Below, in pieces: positions 15,685 through 23,355 of a stretch of DNA of 34,936 bases. The notes beneath the pieces are model-generated. The model did no database searches, was not told the origin of the DNA, and was given only the letters and a program-made list of their open reading frames with translations. Each line of letters starts with the position of its first letter. Position 1 is the stretch's first letter. The stretch is from positions 1 to 34,936 of the forward strand of contig CBJMMB010000026.1 in the NCBI GenBank assembly GCA_966430775.1. Direction: 5' to 3'. Both the position numbers and the translations under genes were made by a program. The stretch is from Dyella_B sp966430775 (GTDB taxonomy: Bacteria; Pseudomonadota; Gammaproteobacteria; Xanthomonadales; Rhodanobacteraceae).

Positions 15685-16973
15685 CAGATCACCACAAGGT
15701 CTGCATGCAAGGCGCCGGCCTGCTTCAGCGCTTCGAGGATCGAAATCAGATCGGTCGGCGTGGCGCCCACCTGATTCACCGCACGCACGATCGTATCCAG
15801 GCTCACGCCGGGACCGAACTTGAACATGTGCGCGCCTTGCTGCGTAACCGATACGGCACTGCTCGGCACTACCGCCGTCGTGCCATTGCTGAAGGGGCCG
15901 GGCTGGCTGACCAGCGGCTGCTCGCTTATGGTTACCTGGATCGAACCGTGCGCCACCGCGGCGGCGGTCACGCGCACATCCGAGCCGATCACCACCGTGC
16001 CGGTGCGCGAATTGACGATGATGCGCGCCGGCGCATCGCCCGGCTGCACGTCGAGCGATTCGATCGCGCCCAGCCATGCCACTTTCTGGCTGGGATCGGC
16101 CGGGCCACGCACTTCCACCGAACCGCCGTCGAGCGCACGCGCGGTGCCGGCGCCGTACAGATGATTGATCGCATCGACGATATGGTTGGCGGTGGCGTAA
16201 TCGGCGCTGTTGAGGTTCAGCACGATGTCGCCGCCGTTGTTGAAGGAATTGGCCACCACGCGCTCGACCGACGCGCCGTTGGGAATGCGTCCGCTGGCCG
16301 AGATATTGATCTGCACGCTGGACCCACTGCGGCCCGACGCGCTCACGCCACCGACCACCACGCTGCCTTGCGCAATCGCGTAGACGTTGCCGTCCGCACC
16401 ACGCAGCGGCGACATCAACAACTCACCGCCGCGCAGGCTCTTGGCGTTGCCGATCGAGGCGACGGTGATGTCGATGGTCTGGCCCGGCTTGGCGAACGGC
16501 GGCAATTGCGCAGTAATGGTCACCGCCGCCACGTCCTTCAACTGCGGCTGGATGCCGGTGGAAGGCAGCGACACGCCGAACTGCTTGAGCATGTTTTCCA
16601 GGCTTTGCGTGGTGAACGGCGCCTGGGTGGTCTGGTCGCCGGTGCCGTCGAGGCCGACGACCAGGCCGTAGCCGACGAGCTGGTTGCTGCGTACGCCGGC
16701 GACCTGGACGAGGTCGCGGATTTTGTCGGCGTGTGATGCACACGGAACAAGAGTCAGAAACGCCGCAAGAAACGCGACCACTTTCGAAGCACGACGTTGC
16801 CGGCCTGCCGAAATCTGCCCCCTCCCCTGCGCGCAGGGGAGGGTTGGGGTGGGGTTGCACGAGCTGGCCGCAACGTTGAACGCCGCGCGAGGTTGCTTTA
16901 CCCCACCCCAGCCCTCCCCTGCACGCAGGGGAGGGAGTTGTCTGAGGCCACTCATAGAAATTCGTGCGCTCAT
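15684..16973 (-). CDS. flgI: Flagellar P-ring protein FlgI, with repeat-encoded N-terminal extension
   Basis: The conserved body starts at DKIRDLVQVAGVRSNQLVGYGLVVGLDGTGD and ends HADLVVI, forming the periplasmic P-ring around the rod. A Sec signal peptide core (VVAFLAAFLTLVPCASHA) precedes it. The frame stays open upstream to an ATG at 16973 that overlaps the flgH stop (TGATG), like the flgI-flgJ and flgB-flgC junctions. The codons between are mostly made by a palindromic repeat at 16818-16936, giving a 429-residue product with a long n-region. The alternative is a GTG at 16781 that gives 365 residues, the usual FlgI length, but lacks a clear ribosome site and n-region positive charges. Product certain, start uncertain. 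Confidence 0.9.
   Translation of the reverse strand: MSARISMSGLRQLPPLRAGEGWGGVKQPRAAFNVAASSCNPTPTLPCAQGRGQISAGRQRRASKVVAFLAAFLTLVPCASHADKIRDLVQVAGVRSNQLVGYGLVVGLDGTGDQTTQAPFTTQSLENMLKQFGVSLPSTGIQPQLKDVAAVTITAQLPPFAKPGQTIDITVASIGNAKSLRGGELLMSPLRGADGNVYAIAQGSVVVGGVSASGRSGSSVQINISASGRIPNGASVERVVANSFNNGGDIVLNLNSADYATANHIVDAINHLYGAGTARALDGGSVEVRGPADPSQKVAWLGAIESLDVQPGDAPARIIVNSRTGTVVIGSDVRVTAAAVAHGSIQVTISEQPLVSQPGPFSNGTTAVVPSSAVSVTQQGAHMFKFGPGVSLDTIVRAVNQVGATPTDLISILEALKQAGALHADLVVI
16818..16936. repeat. Inverted repeat of CCCTCCCCTG type inside the 5' end of flgI
   Basis: Each arm is itself a hairpin, CCCTCCCCTGCGCGCAGGGG with AGGG at the left and CCCTCCCCTGCACGCAGGGG with AGGG at the right. Each is joined inward to GGTTGGGGTGGGGT or its complement, so the pair forms a larger inverted repeat around a loop of about 45 bases. 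It lies between the coupled ATG of flgI and the signal-peptide core and contains no stop in the flgI frame. Confidence 0.8.
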
Positions 16974-17647
16974 CAGAACGGCATCCACTTCGAATTGAAA
17001 AACTTCGCCAGCCACCCCTGCGTATTCGCCTCGTTCAAGGTGCCGCGGCCCGTATAGGTAATGCGCGCATCCGCCACGCGGGTGGAATCGACCGAGTTGT
17101 CCTGGCCGATGTCCTGCGTGCGCACGATGCCGGAGATGCGGATCAGTTCCTGGCCCTGGTTGATGGTCAGCCACTTCTCGCCTTTCACCAATAGGTTGCC
17201 GTTGGAAAGGCGCTGCGCCACCGTCACCGTAAGCTGCCCGCTGAGTTGATTGCTTTGTGTGCTGCTGCCGGCGCCATCGAAGCTATTGGCGGAGCTGAGC
17301 GAGGAATCGGCCGACTTGCCCAGCACCCGCAGCGATTGGCCCAATACCTTCGGCGAAGCGATGTTCACCTTGTCGGACTTGCTGGTGGTGGTTTCGGATT
17401 TCTTGCTCGCCTGCATCGCCTCGACCAGGTTGATGGTGAGGATGTCGCCGATGCGGTGCGCGCGCGAATCGTTGAACAGCTCCATGTTCTGCATGTCGTG
17501 ATAGATCGAACCATCCGGCGGCGGCGGCGAGGTCTGTTCCACCGGCGCGGTGGCGGCCCACTGCGCATCGTCCTGGTGCGACGGCATGGCGGCGCAACCG
17601 GCGAGCGCGGCGGCAAACAGCAGCATCGAAGCAGTACGTAGCAGCAT
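16973..17647 (-). CDS. flgH: Flagellar L-ring lipoprotein FlgH
   Basis: This 224-residue outer-membrane ring protein begins with a lipoprotein signal (MLLRTASMLLFAAALAGC) whose lipobox LAGC places the lipid-anchored cysteine at C18. Family motifs include SIYHDMQNMELFNDSRAHRIGDILTINL-type sequence in the first half and LVKGEKWLTINQGQELIRISG, VRTQDI and ADARITYTGRG in the second. It starts 9 bases after flgG ends, and its stop overlaps the flgI ATG. Together with FlgI it forms the LP-ring bushing. Confidence 0.96.
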   Translation of the reverse strand: MLLRTASMLLFAAALAGCAAMPSHQDDAQWAATAPVEQTSPPPPDGSIYHDMQNMELFNDSRAHRIGDILTINLVEAMQASKKSETTTSKSDKVNIASPKVLGQSLRVLGKSADSSLSSANSFDGAGSSTQSNQLSGQLTVTVAQRLSNGNLLVKGEKWLTINQGQELIRISGIVRTQDIGQDNSVDSTRVADARITYTGRGTLNEANTQGWLAKFFNSKWMPF

Positions 17648-17656
17648 AAATCACCG

Positions 17657-18442
17657 TCAGGTCTTGTTGATCACGAACTGCAGCATGTCGTCCACAGCGC
17701 TGATCGATTTGGAATTCATTTCGTAGGTGCGCTGGGCCTGGATCATGTTGACCATCTCCTCCACCACGTTGGTGTTGGACGATTCCAGCGAGCCTTGCGC
17801 GAGCGTGCCCATGCCGTTGATGCCGGGCTGTCCGGTTTGCGCGGTGCCGCTGGACTGGGTTTCCAGATAAAGGTTCTGGCCCATCGGCTGCAGGCCGGCG
17901 GGGTTCACGAAGTTGGCCAGCTGCACCACACCCACCTGGGTCGAGGCAGTGGAACCGTTGCTGGTGACGCTGACCGTGCCGTCGGTGCCGATGGTGATGC
18001 TGTTGACGTTGGATGGCAGCGTGATCGACGGCACCAGCGGATAACCGTCGGCGGTGACGATCTGGCCGGTGGAATCTTCATGCAGCGAACCGTCGCGCGT
18101 GTAGGCGACGGTGCCGTCGGGCATGCTCACCTGCAGGAAGCCGTTGCCCTGGATCGCCACGTCCAGCGAGTTGCCGGTCTGCGTGATCGCGCCCTGGGTG
18201 AACAGTTTTTCGCTGCCGACCACTTTCACGCCGGTGCCCAGCAACAGGCCGGTCGGCGACTGCGTCTGCTCGGTGGTCTGGCTGCCGGGCTGACCTTCGT
18301 TCTGGTACATCAGATCCTGGAACGACGCGCGCGAGGTCTTGAAGCCGGTGGTGCTCGCGTTCGCCAGGTTGTTGGAGATCACGTCCATCTGCGTCTGCTG
18401 CGCATCCAGGCCGGTCTTGGCGATCCAGAGGGAAGAGAACAT
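17657..18442 (-). CDS. flgG: Flagellar distal rod protein FlgG
   Basis: At 261 residues it matches the family length. The N-terminal MFSSLWIAKTGLDAQQTQMD and VISNNLANASTTGFKTSRA, the central VAIQGNGFLQV and the C-terminal SSNTNVVEEMVNMIQAQRTYE identify FlgG and separate it from FlgF. The segment YQNEGQPGSQ after the N-terminal helix is characteristic of the straight distal rod. It lies in the FlgF-FlgG-FlgH order with a 20-base gap from flgF. Confidence 0.96.
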   Translation of the reverse strand: MFSSLWIAKTGLDAQQTQMDVISNNLANASTTGFKTSRASFQDLMYQNEGQPGSQTTEQTQSPTGLLLGTGVKVVGSEKLFTQGAITQTGNSLDVAIQGNGFLQVSMPDGTVAYTRDGSLHEDSTGQIVTADGYPLVPSITLPSNVNSITIGTDGTVSVTSNGSTASTQVGVVQLANFVNPAGLQPMGQNLYLETQSSGTAQTGQPGINGMGTLAQGSLESSNTNVVEEMVNMIQAQRTYEMNSKSISAVDDMLQFVINKT

Positions 18443-18462
18443 GGGTTACTCCGTGGTATGCG

Positions 18463-19203
18463 TTAGCTGTTCTGCAGCAGTTTGGTGCTGTCGTCCGCGT
18501 CGTCTTCGGCGGTCTTGATCGAACGCACCTGCATTTCGTACTGGCGCGACAGCGAAATCATCTTCACCAGCTCCGACGATGGATTGACGTTGCTGGCTTC
18601 CAGCGCACCGGAAGTCACCGTCACCGTGTTGTCGGCATCGGCGGTGCTGCCGTCGTTCATGTGCATCAGGCCATCGGTGCCCTCGGACATCTGCGCGGGA
18701 TCCGGATTGACCAATTTGATCTGGCCGACCGCGGCGATGGTGTTGGGCCCCTGCCCCATCGGCACGGTGGAAATGGTGCCGTCCTTGCCGACGCTAACTT
18801 GCGCGCTGTCGGGCACGGTGATCGGACCACCCGTGCCCATCACCGGATTGCCGCGCGCATCGGTCAGACTGCCGTCGGCGCCGAGCTGCAAGTCGCCGGC
18901 GCGCGTATACGCTTCGCTGCCGTCCGGCGCCTGCACCGCAATCCAGCCCGGACCGTTCACCGCCACGTCGAGCGAGCGGCCGGTGTGCTGCACCGTGCCC
19001 TGCGTGGTGTCCTGTCCCAGCCCTTGCGCCACCGCGTTGATGCGCGTGGTGGCGCCGGGACCGAGCACCGGCACGCTTTGGAACGCGCTGAGCTCGCTCT
19101 TGAAACCGACCGTGGATGCGTTGGCCAGGTTGTGGCTGACCGCATCCTGCGCACGCATGGTCTGCGTGGCGCCGGTCATCGCGATGTAGACGGAACGGTC
19201 CAT
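18463..19203 (-). CDS. flgF: Flagellar proximal rod protein FlgF
   Basis: At 246 residues this rod protein starts MDRSVYIAMTGATQTMRAQD, with SHNLANASTVGFKSEL, the FlgF-type DVAVNGPGWIAVQAPDGSEAY, and the C-terminal ASNVNPSSELVKMISLSRQYE. It is exported by the flagellar type III apparatus and has no signal peptide. It sits 14 bases after the flgE stop. Confidence 0.95.
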   Translation of the reverse strand: MDRSVYIAMTGATQTMRAQDAVSHNLANASTVGFKSELSAFQSVPVLGPGATTRINAVAQGLGQDTTQGTVQHTGRSLDVAVNGPGWIAVQAPDGSEAYTRAGDLQLGADGSLTDARGNPVMGTGGPITVPDSAQVSVGKDGTISTVPMGQGPNTIAAVGQIKLVNPDPAQMSEGTDGLMHMNDGSTADADNTVTVTSGALEASNVNPSSELVKMISLSRQYEMQVRSIKTAEDDADDSTKLLQNS

Positions 19204-19217
19204 GCGCTATGCCTCGA

Positions 19218-20444
19218 TTACCCGCGGCTGACGGCTTGGAACAACGACTGCGACAAGGAGTTGACCGTGCCGAGCATCTGCGAGTTGGCCTGGTAGTCCT
19301 GCTGCGCCTGGATCATGTTGACCAGCTGCGCGGTGGTGTCGGAGGTGTTGGAGGTTTCCAACTGGCCCTGCTCGATGTTGCCGAACTGGCCGACACTGGC
19401 CGTACCCAGCACGGGCGTGCCGGACGATTGCGTCGCGGCCCAGCGGTTGTTGCCGATCTGCTGCAGGCCTTGCAGGTTGGCGAAATTAGCTACCGCGATC
19501 TGGCCGAGCTGACTGGTCTGGTTGTTGGAATAGATCGCCGTGACGATGCCGTCGTTGCCGATCGTGACGTTCTCCAGCACGCCGGCCTCGTAGCCGTTCT
19601 GGTTGATCGTGCCCGGCGCATAGGCGGTGCCGAACTGCGTGGTGTTGGTGACGTTCACCGCGATCGTGCCCGGGAACGTCGCGCCATTGGTCGGCTGCAC
19701 CGGCGTGAAACTCAGGTTGCCGTTGGCCGGCGAAGTCAATGCGCCCGCGCTATTGAATGTCAGCGCCGCGGTACCGGCACTGTTGCCGTCGATGTACAGG
19801 TTGGCGTTCCAAGTGTTGTTGCCGGTCTTGACGTAATAGATCGTCGCCCCGTGCGAACCGCCTTGCGAGTCGAACACGGTGAGCGAGGACGCATCGTTGT
19901 AGGTGGTCGGATCGGTCGGATTGAACGGCGTGGTGGTCGGCACCGTGGCGCCGGCCGGCAGGTTCGAGCTCACCGTGATCGTGCTGGTCGCCGTCGCCGC
20001 GCTCTGCGCGGTGTTGAGCTGCAGATTGGTCAGCGTGCTGGTGTTGAAGCCGCCGTTGGTGGTGGGCGGATACACCTGCAGGAACGCGCCGTCGGCAGTC
20101 ACTACGTTGCCGGCGGCGTTCTCATGAAACGCACCGTCGCGCGTGTACTGGTTGCCCGCACCGTTGTTGACGATGAAGAAGCCGTTGCCGCTGAGCGCCA
20201 TGTCCAGGCTGCCGTTGGTCGTCTCCAGATCGCCCTGCGAAAACTGCTGCGCCACGCCGGTAAGTTCCGCGCCGCTGCCCACCGCCACCGAACTCAGGTT
20301 GAGCCCGGTCACCGCATACACCTCGGCGAACTGGCCGGTGGAACCTTTGAAGCCCACCGTGCCCGCGTTGGCGATGTTGTTGGAAATGATGTTCAACTGG
20401 TCCTGCGCGGCGTTGATGCCACTGAGCGCCTGATTGAGAGCCAT
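19218..20444 (-). CDS. flgE: Flagellar hook protein FlgE
   Basis: This 408-residue hook subunit has MALNQALSGINAAQDQLNII, SNNIANAGTVGFKGS, GLNLSSVAVGSGA and the C-terminal TSDTTAQLVNMIQAQQDYQA, all of the hook protein type. The middle is a long Thr/Asn/Gly-rich variable region exposed on the hook surface. A GGGGG-containing leader precedes the ATG, and 49 bases separate it from flgD, where no separate sigma-54 or sigma-28 promoter is seen. Confidence 0.96.
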   Translation of the reverse strand: MALNQALSGINAAQDQLNIISNNIANAGTVGFKGSTGQFAEVYAVTGLNLSSVAVGSGAELTGVAQQFSQGDLETTNGSLDMALSGNGFFIVNNGAGNQYTRDGAFHENAAGNVVTADGAFLQVYPPTTNGGFNTSTLTNLQLNTAQSAATATSTITVSSNLPAGATVPTTTPFNPTDPTTYNDASSLTVFDSQGGSHGATIYYVKTGNNTWNANLYIDGNSAGTAALTFNSAGALTSPANGNLSFTPVQPTNGATFPGTIAVNVTNTTQFGTAYAPGTINQNGYEAGVLENVTIGNDGIVTAIYSNNQTSQLGQIAVANFANLQGLQQIGNNRWAATQSSGTPVLGTASVGQFGNIEQGQLETSNTSDTTAQLVNMIQAQQDYQANSQMLGTVNSLSQSLFQAVSRG

Positions 20445-20493
20445 GCCTTGTGTACCCCCTGGATGATGACGATGCGTGTGTTCGCGCGCGCCG

Positions 20494-21174
20494 TCAGTTG
20501 ATCTGTGCGACCTGGCTCAGCGGTACGCCGCCGATGCCTGCCACTTGCAAATACGTGCCGGTGCTGCTGCCGCCATAACCGACACCTGTTACGGAACCGG
20601 CCGCATAGGTGGAAAGCGCACTGCTGCCGCCGTTGCTTGCCGAAATGCTGTACGTGCCGGTGCCCACGGCATGGCCGCTGCTGTCCTTGCCGTCCCACGC
20701 GAACGTGGCCAGGCCGGTCTGCTGCGTGCCGAGATCGATGGTGTTGACCACGTTGCCGTTGCCGTCCTTGATGGTGACCACCACGTCGCCCGCGCTGGTC
20801 ACGTTCACGCCACCACTCACCGCGCTACCGCTGTAAGTGAGCGACGTCGAAGGCACCAGCACCTGGCGGCCGACCAGGCTGGCGGAGCTCAGCACCTGCG
20901 AGGTCTGCAGATTGGTGTTGAGGTTGCCGCTCAAGCCGGTGAGGCTGCTCTGGATGTTCTGCAGCGTGCCGAGCTGCGCGAACTGCGCCATCTCCGAGGC
21001 CATCTGCGAGTTGTCCATCGGCTGCGTGGGATCCTGGCTCTTGAGCTGCGTGGTCAGGAGCTGCAGGAAATCCGACTGCGTCATGGTCGATCCGCTCGGC
21101 GTGCTTGTCACCGTGCTGCCGGTGAGGCTCAGGCCCGAAACGGAATAACTGCTGGTACCGGCAACGGCGCTCAT
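20494..21174 (-). CDS. flgD: Flagellar hook-capping (scaffold) protein FlgD
   Basis: This 226-residue protein carries the conserved N-terminal TQSDFLQLLTTQLKSQDPTQ and PMDNSQMASEMAQFAQLGTLQ. It is followed by the tudor-like and FlgD-Ig-like domains (GRQVLVPSTSL, then ATFAWDGKDSSGHAVGTGTY). It caps the growing hook and is needed for FlgE assembly. The start is 2 bases after the flgC stop. Confidence 0.95.
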   Translation of the reverse strand: MSAVAGTSSYSVSGLSLTGSTVTSTPSGSTMTQSDFLQLLTTQLKSQDPTQPMDNSQMASEMAQFAQLGTLQNIQSSLTGLSGNLNTNLQTSQVLSSASLVGRQVLVPSTSLTYSGSAVSGGVNVTSAGDVVVTIKDGNGNVVNTIDLGTQQTGLATFAWDGKDSSGHAVGTGTYSISASNGGSSALSTYAAGSVTGVGYGGSSTGTYLQVAGIGGVPLSQVAQIN

Positions 21175-21176
21175 GC

Positions 21177-21602
21177 TCAGCTACCCAGGTTGATCGTCTT
21201 GATCATGAGCTGCTTGGTGGTGTTCATCACTTCCACGTTGTTCTGATACGAACGCGACGCGGAAATCATGTTCACCAGCTCATCGATCGGATTGACGTTG
21301 CTGCCGTAGACGAAACCGTTGGCGTCGGCCATCGGGTTGCCCGGCTCGTAATGAGATTCCACCGGCTGCTGGCTTTCGGTCACGCCGGCCATATGCACGC
21401 CGACATTGGTGCCGGCGTCCTGCGCAGTGGCGCCTTGCGCTTGCAGCGTCGGCGCGAACAACACTTCTTTCGCCTTGTACGCGCTGTTCGGACTGCTGCT
21501 GACGCTGTCGGCGTTGGCGAGGTTGCTGGCCACGGTATTGAGCCGCAGCGATTCGGCCGACATGCCGGAACCGGCGGTATCGAAAATCTTCATCAGCGAC
21601 AT
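21177..21602 (-). CDS. flgC: Flagellar proximal rod protein FlgC
   Basis: This 141-residue rod protein has MSLMKIFDTAGSGMSAESLR, VASNLANADSV, a loop containing KEVLFAPTLQA, the motif PGNPMADANGFVYGSNVNP and the C-terminal MISASRSYQNNVEVMN. Its ATG overlaps the flgB stop codon as TGATG, so translation is probably coupled. Confidence 0.96.
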   Translation of the reverse strand: MSLMKIFDTAGSGMSAESLRLNTVASNLANADSVSSSPNSAYKAKEVLFAPTLQAQGATAQDAGTNVGVHMAGVTESQQPVESHYEPGNPMADANGFVYGSNVNPIDELVNMISASRSYQNNVEVMNTTKQLMIKTINLGS

Positions 21603-22009
21603 CAGCCTTGTCCTCCACCGTTGATGGCCAGGCGCAGCTGCTGGATCGTGCTGTTGATGAAGCTCAGGCTGGCCTGGTAATGCACCATGTTGCTGGCGAA
21701 CGCCGACTGCTCCACTTGCGCGTCGACGGTGTTGCCGTCGAGGCTGGGCTGCAGCGGCACGCGGTATTTCAAAGCCTCGGCCGATTGCGCGGTGGCATCG
21801 ATCTGTCCCGAAGTGGGCGCGCTCAGTGCCAGCGTCTGCGCATCGCCGCCGCTGGCCTGCTGCAGCGCCTGGCGAAAGTCGACGTCACGCGCCTGGTAGT
21901 TGGGTGTATCGGCATTGGCGATGTTCGAAGCGATCACTTCGGAACGGCGCTGCCACACATCCAGTGCCTGGCTGCTCAAACCGAACACGTTGTCCAGAAT
22001 GTTGCTCAT
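21602..22009 (-). CDS. flgB: Flagellar proximal rod protein FlgB, first gene of the rod-hook operon
   Basis: This 135-residue protein begins MSNILDNVFGLSSQALDVWQ, with VIASNIANADTPNYQARDVDF and the C-terminal VHYQASLSFINSTIQQLRLA. The start at 22009 is set by the conserved N-terminus and a GGGGAA ribosome site a few bases upstream. The longer open frame to 22093 is not supported because it crosses the sigma-54 promoter. Confidence 0.95.
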   Translation of the reverse strand: MSNILDNVFGLSSQALDVWQRRSEVIASNIANADTPNYQARDVDFRQALQQASGGDAQTLALSAPTSGQIDATAQSAEALKYRVPLQPSLDGNTVDAQVEQSAFASNMVHYQASLSFINSTIQQLRLAINGGGQG

Positions 22010-22049
22010 GACGGATTCCCCGCGGCGATAACGGCCTGCAGGGGGTTTG

Positions 22050-22065
22050 AGCAAGTTGCATGCCA
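22050..22065 (-). promoter_or_regulatory. Sigma-54 promoter of the flgB operon
   Basis: Read on the minus strand: TGGCAT-GCAAC-TTGCT, one base off the consensus TGGCAC-N5-TTGCW, with GG and GC correctly spaced. Transcription would begin near 22040, about 30 bases before the flgB ATG. I see no other flagellar-type promoter within the operon. Confidence 0.8.
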
Positions 22066-22199
22066 CGCCTTGCGCATGCGGCGCAAACCGCATGGGACGG
22101 CCGTTTGCGGCGCATATGCCAGGCGTTCGTCAGGCGCGATGACGTGTTACCGGCGCGGCATAAACATGGCGGGACGGATTCCCGACTCGCGCGCGCGTT

Positions 22200-22245
22200 G
22201 CTCCCTCTCCCCCATCTTTGATTAAGGAAGAGGGAGAGGGAGAAG
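22200..22245. terminator. Hairpin downstream of cheV, terminator candidate
   Basis: CTCCCTCTCCC and GGGAGAGGGAG pair around a loop containing ATCTTTGATTAAGG, about 15-60 bases past the cheV stop. No clear T-run follows on the minus strand, so it may be a repeat-derived hairpin that blocks read-through from cheV into the flgB promoter, not a classical intrinsic terminator. Confidence 0.4.
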
Positions 22246-22260
22246 AGCTAGAGACCCACG

Positions 22261-23184
22261 TCAATTTGTTGACGGTCCCATCAACTCCAATACCGTCTTC
22301 GCCAAAAGATCCGGCTGAAACTTCGCAATGAACTGGTCGGCGCCAACGTCCCGCACCAGCGCCTCATTGAATACGCCACTCAAGGAACTGTGCAGCACCA
22401 CTTTCAGCTGCCGCAACGCCGGGGTTTCACGGATCGCGCGGGTCAGCGCGTAGCCATCCAGACGCGGCATCTCGATATCGGAAATCACCACGCCCACGCT
22501 TTCGCCACTTTCGGCCATGCCGGTGAGCTGTTCCAGCGCCTCGCGCCCATCCTGGGCGATGATGCATTCGATATTCATGCGCTTGAACAGGTTGACCAGC
22601 CGTCCGCGCGCCACCACCGAATCGTCCACCACCATGATGCGGCGAACCGTCAGCTGGCTGTGCTCGGCCTGCTGCTGGATATGCGGCGAAATCTCCGCCG
22701 CCACCTCTTCGATGCTGGCCAGCATCTGTTCCACGTCGATCACCGCCATCAACTGGCCGTCGATGCGGCTGACCGCGTTGACGCGATTGCCGAAGCCCAG
22801 CGTGACCGACGGCGCCTCCAGCGATTCGCCGGTGCAGTGCACGATGCGCTGGAAATCCGCCACCAGAAAGCCCTGCATGGAACGGCTGAATTCGGTCACC
22901 ACCACGTGCGCCGACGCGCTCGCCGCCAGCGAGGGATAGCCCATCGCCGCGGCCAGGTCGATCACCGGAATGGTCTTGCCGCGATAGTCGAAGCTGCCCG
23001 CCAGCCATTCGTGCATGCCGGGCAATTTTTCCATCAGCGGCCGGCGCAGCACCTCGCGCACCTTGAACACGTTGATGCCGAACAGCTGCTTGTCGCCCAG
23101 GCGAAACAGCAACATGGCCACGCGGTTGTGACCGGCCAGGCGGGTGTGGCTTTCCACGCTGTCGAGCAGCGCCGTTGTGCTCAT
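22261..23184 (-). CDS. cheV: Chemotaxis coupling protein CheV
   Basis: This 307-residue protein has a CheW-like domain (about 20-165; LFRLGDKQLFGINVFKVREV, GSFDYRGKTIPVIDLA) and a C-terminal response-regulator receiver domain (about 180-305). The receiver has acidic-pocket D187 and D188 in MVVDDSV, phospho-acceptor D236 in VVISDIEMPRLDGYALT, S266 and K288. It links chemoreceptors to CheA and adjusts signalling by phosphorylation. The start at 23184 begins the conserved sequence; the frame stays open far upstream only as antisense of the chemoreceptor gene. It has its own sigma-28 promoter. Confidence 0.94.
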   Translation of the reverse strand: MSTTALLDSVESHTRLAGHNRVAMLLFRLGDKQLFGINVFKVREVLRRPLMEKLPGMHEWLAGSFDYRGKTIPVIDLAAAMGYPSLAASASAHVVVTEFSRSMQGFLVADFQRIVHCTGESLEAPSVTLGFGNRVNAVSRIDGQLMAVIDVEQMLASIEEVAAEISPHIQQQAEHSQLTVRRIMVVDDSVVARGRLVNLFKRMNIECIIAQDGREALEQLTGMAESGESVGVVISDIEMPRLDGYALTRAIRETPALRQLKVVLHSSLSGVFNEALVRDVGADQFIAKFQPDLLAKTVLELMGPSTN

Positions 23185-23215
23185 GGCGGTTTTGCGTCGT
23201 GATGTCGATGGAGGG

Positions 23216-23243
23216 GTATCGGCGGGTTTGCCGATTGCTTTAA
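23216..23243 (-). promoter_or_regulatory. Sigma-28 (FliA) promoter of cheV
   Basis: Read on the minus strand: TTAAA, 15 bases, GCCGATAC, against the sigma-28 consensus TAAA-N15-GCCGATAA. The -10 element ends about 32 bases before the cheV ATG. It lies back to back with the sigma-54 site at 23279-23294 on the other strand. Confidence 0.8.
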
Positions 23244-23278
23244 GCGCGCGATCCCGATGCCGAACGCAAAAAAGTGAG

Positions 23279-23294
23279 TGGCACGTGGTTTGCT
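23279..23294 (+). promoter_or_regulatory. Sigma-54 promoter of the chemoreceptor-flgA pair
   Basis: TGGCAC-GTGGT-TTGCT fully matches the sigma-54 consensus, with predicted transcription start near 23305 and a leader of about 50 bases before the ATG at 23356. Confidence 0.82.
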
Positions 23295-23355
23295 TCCTCA
23301 ACTTTCGAACTTTCCCGCCGATGTCTGGGAACCCATAAACGGAACTCTTTTTTCT

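Noticed and set aside
20519..20570. TGCAA...GTGCC resembling a minus-strand sigma-54 site in flgD
   Set aside because: The spacing between the two boxes is one base short, and it lies inside coding sequence.
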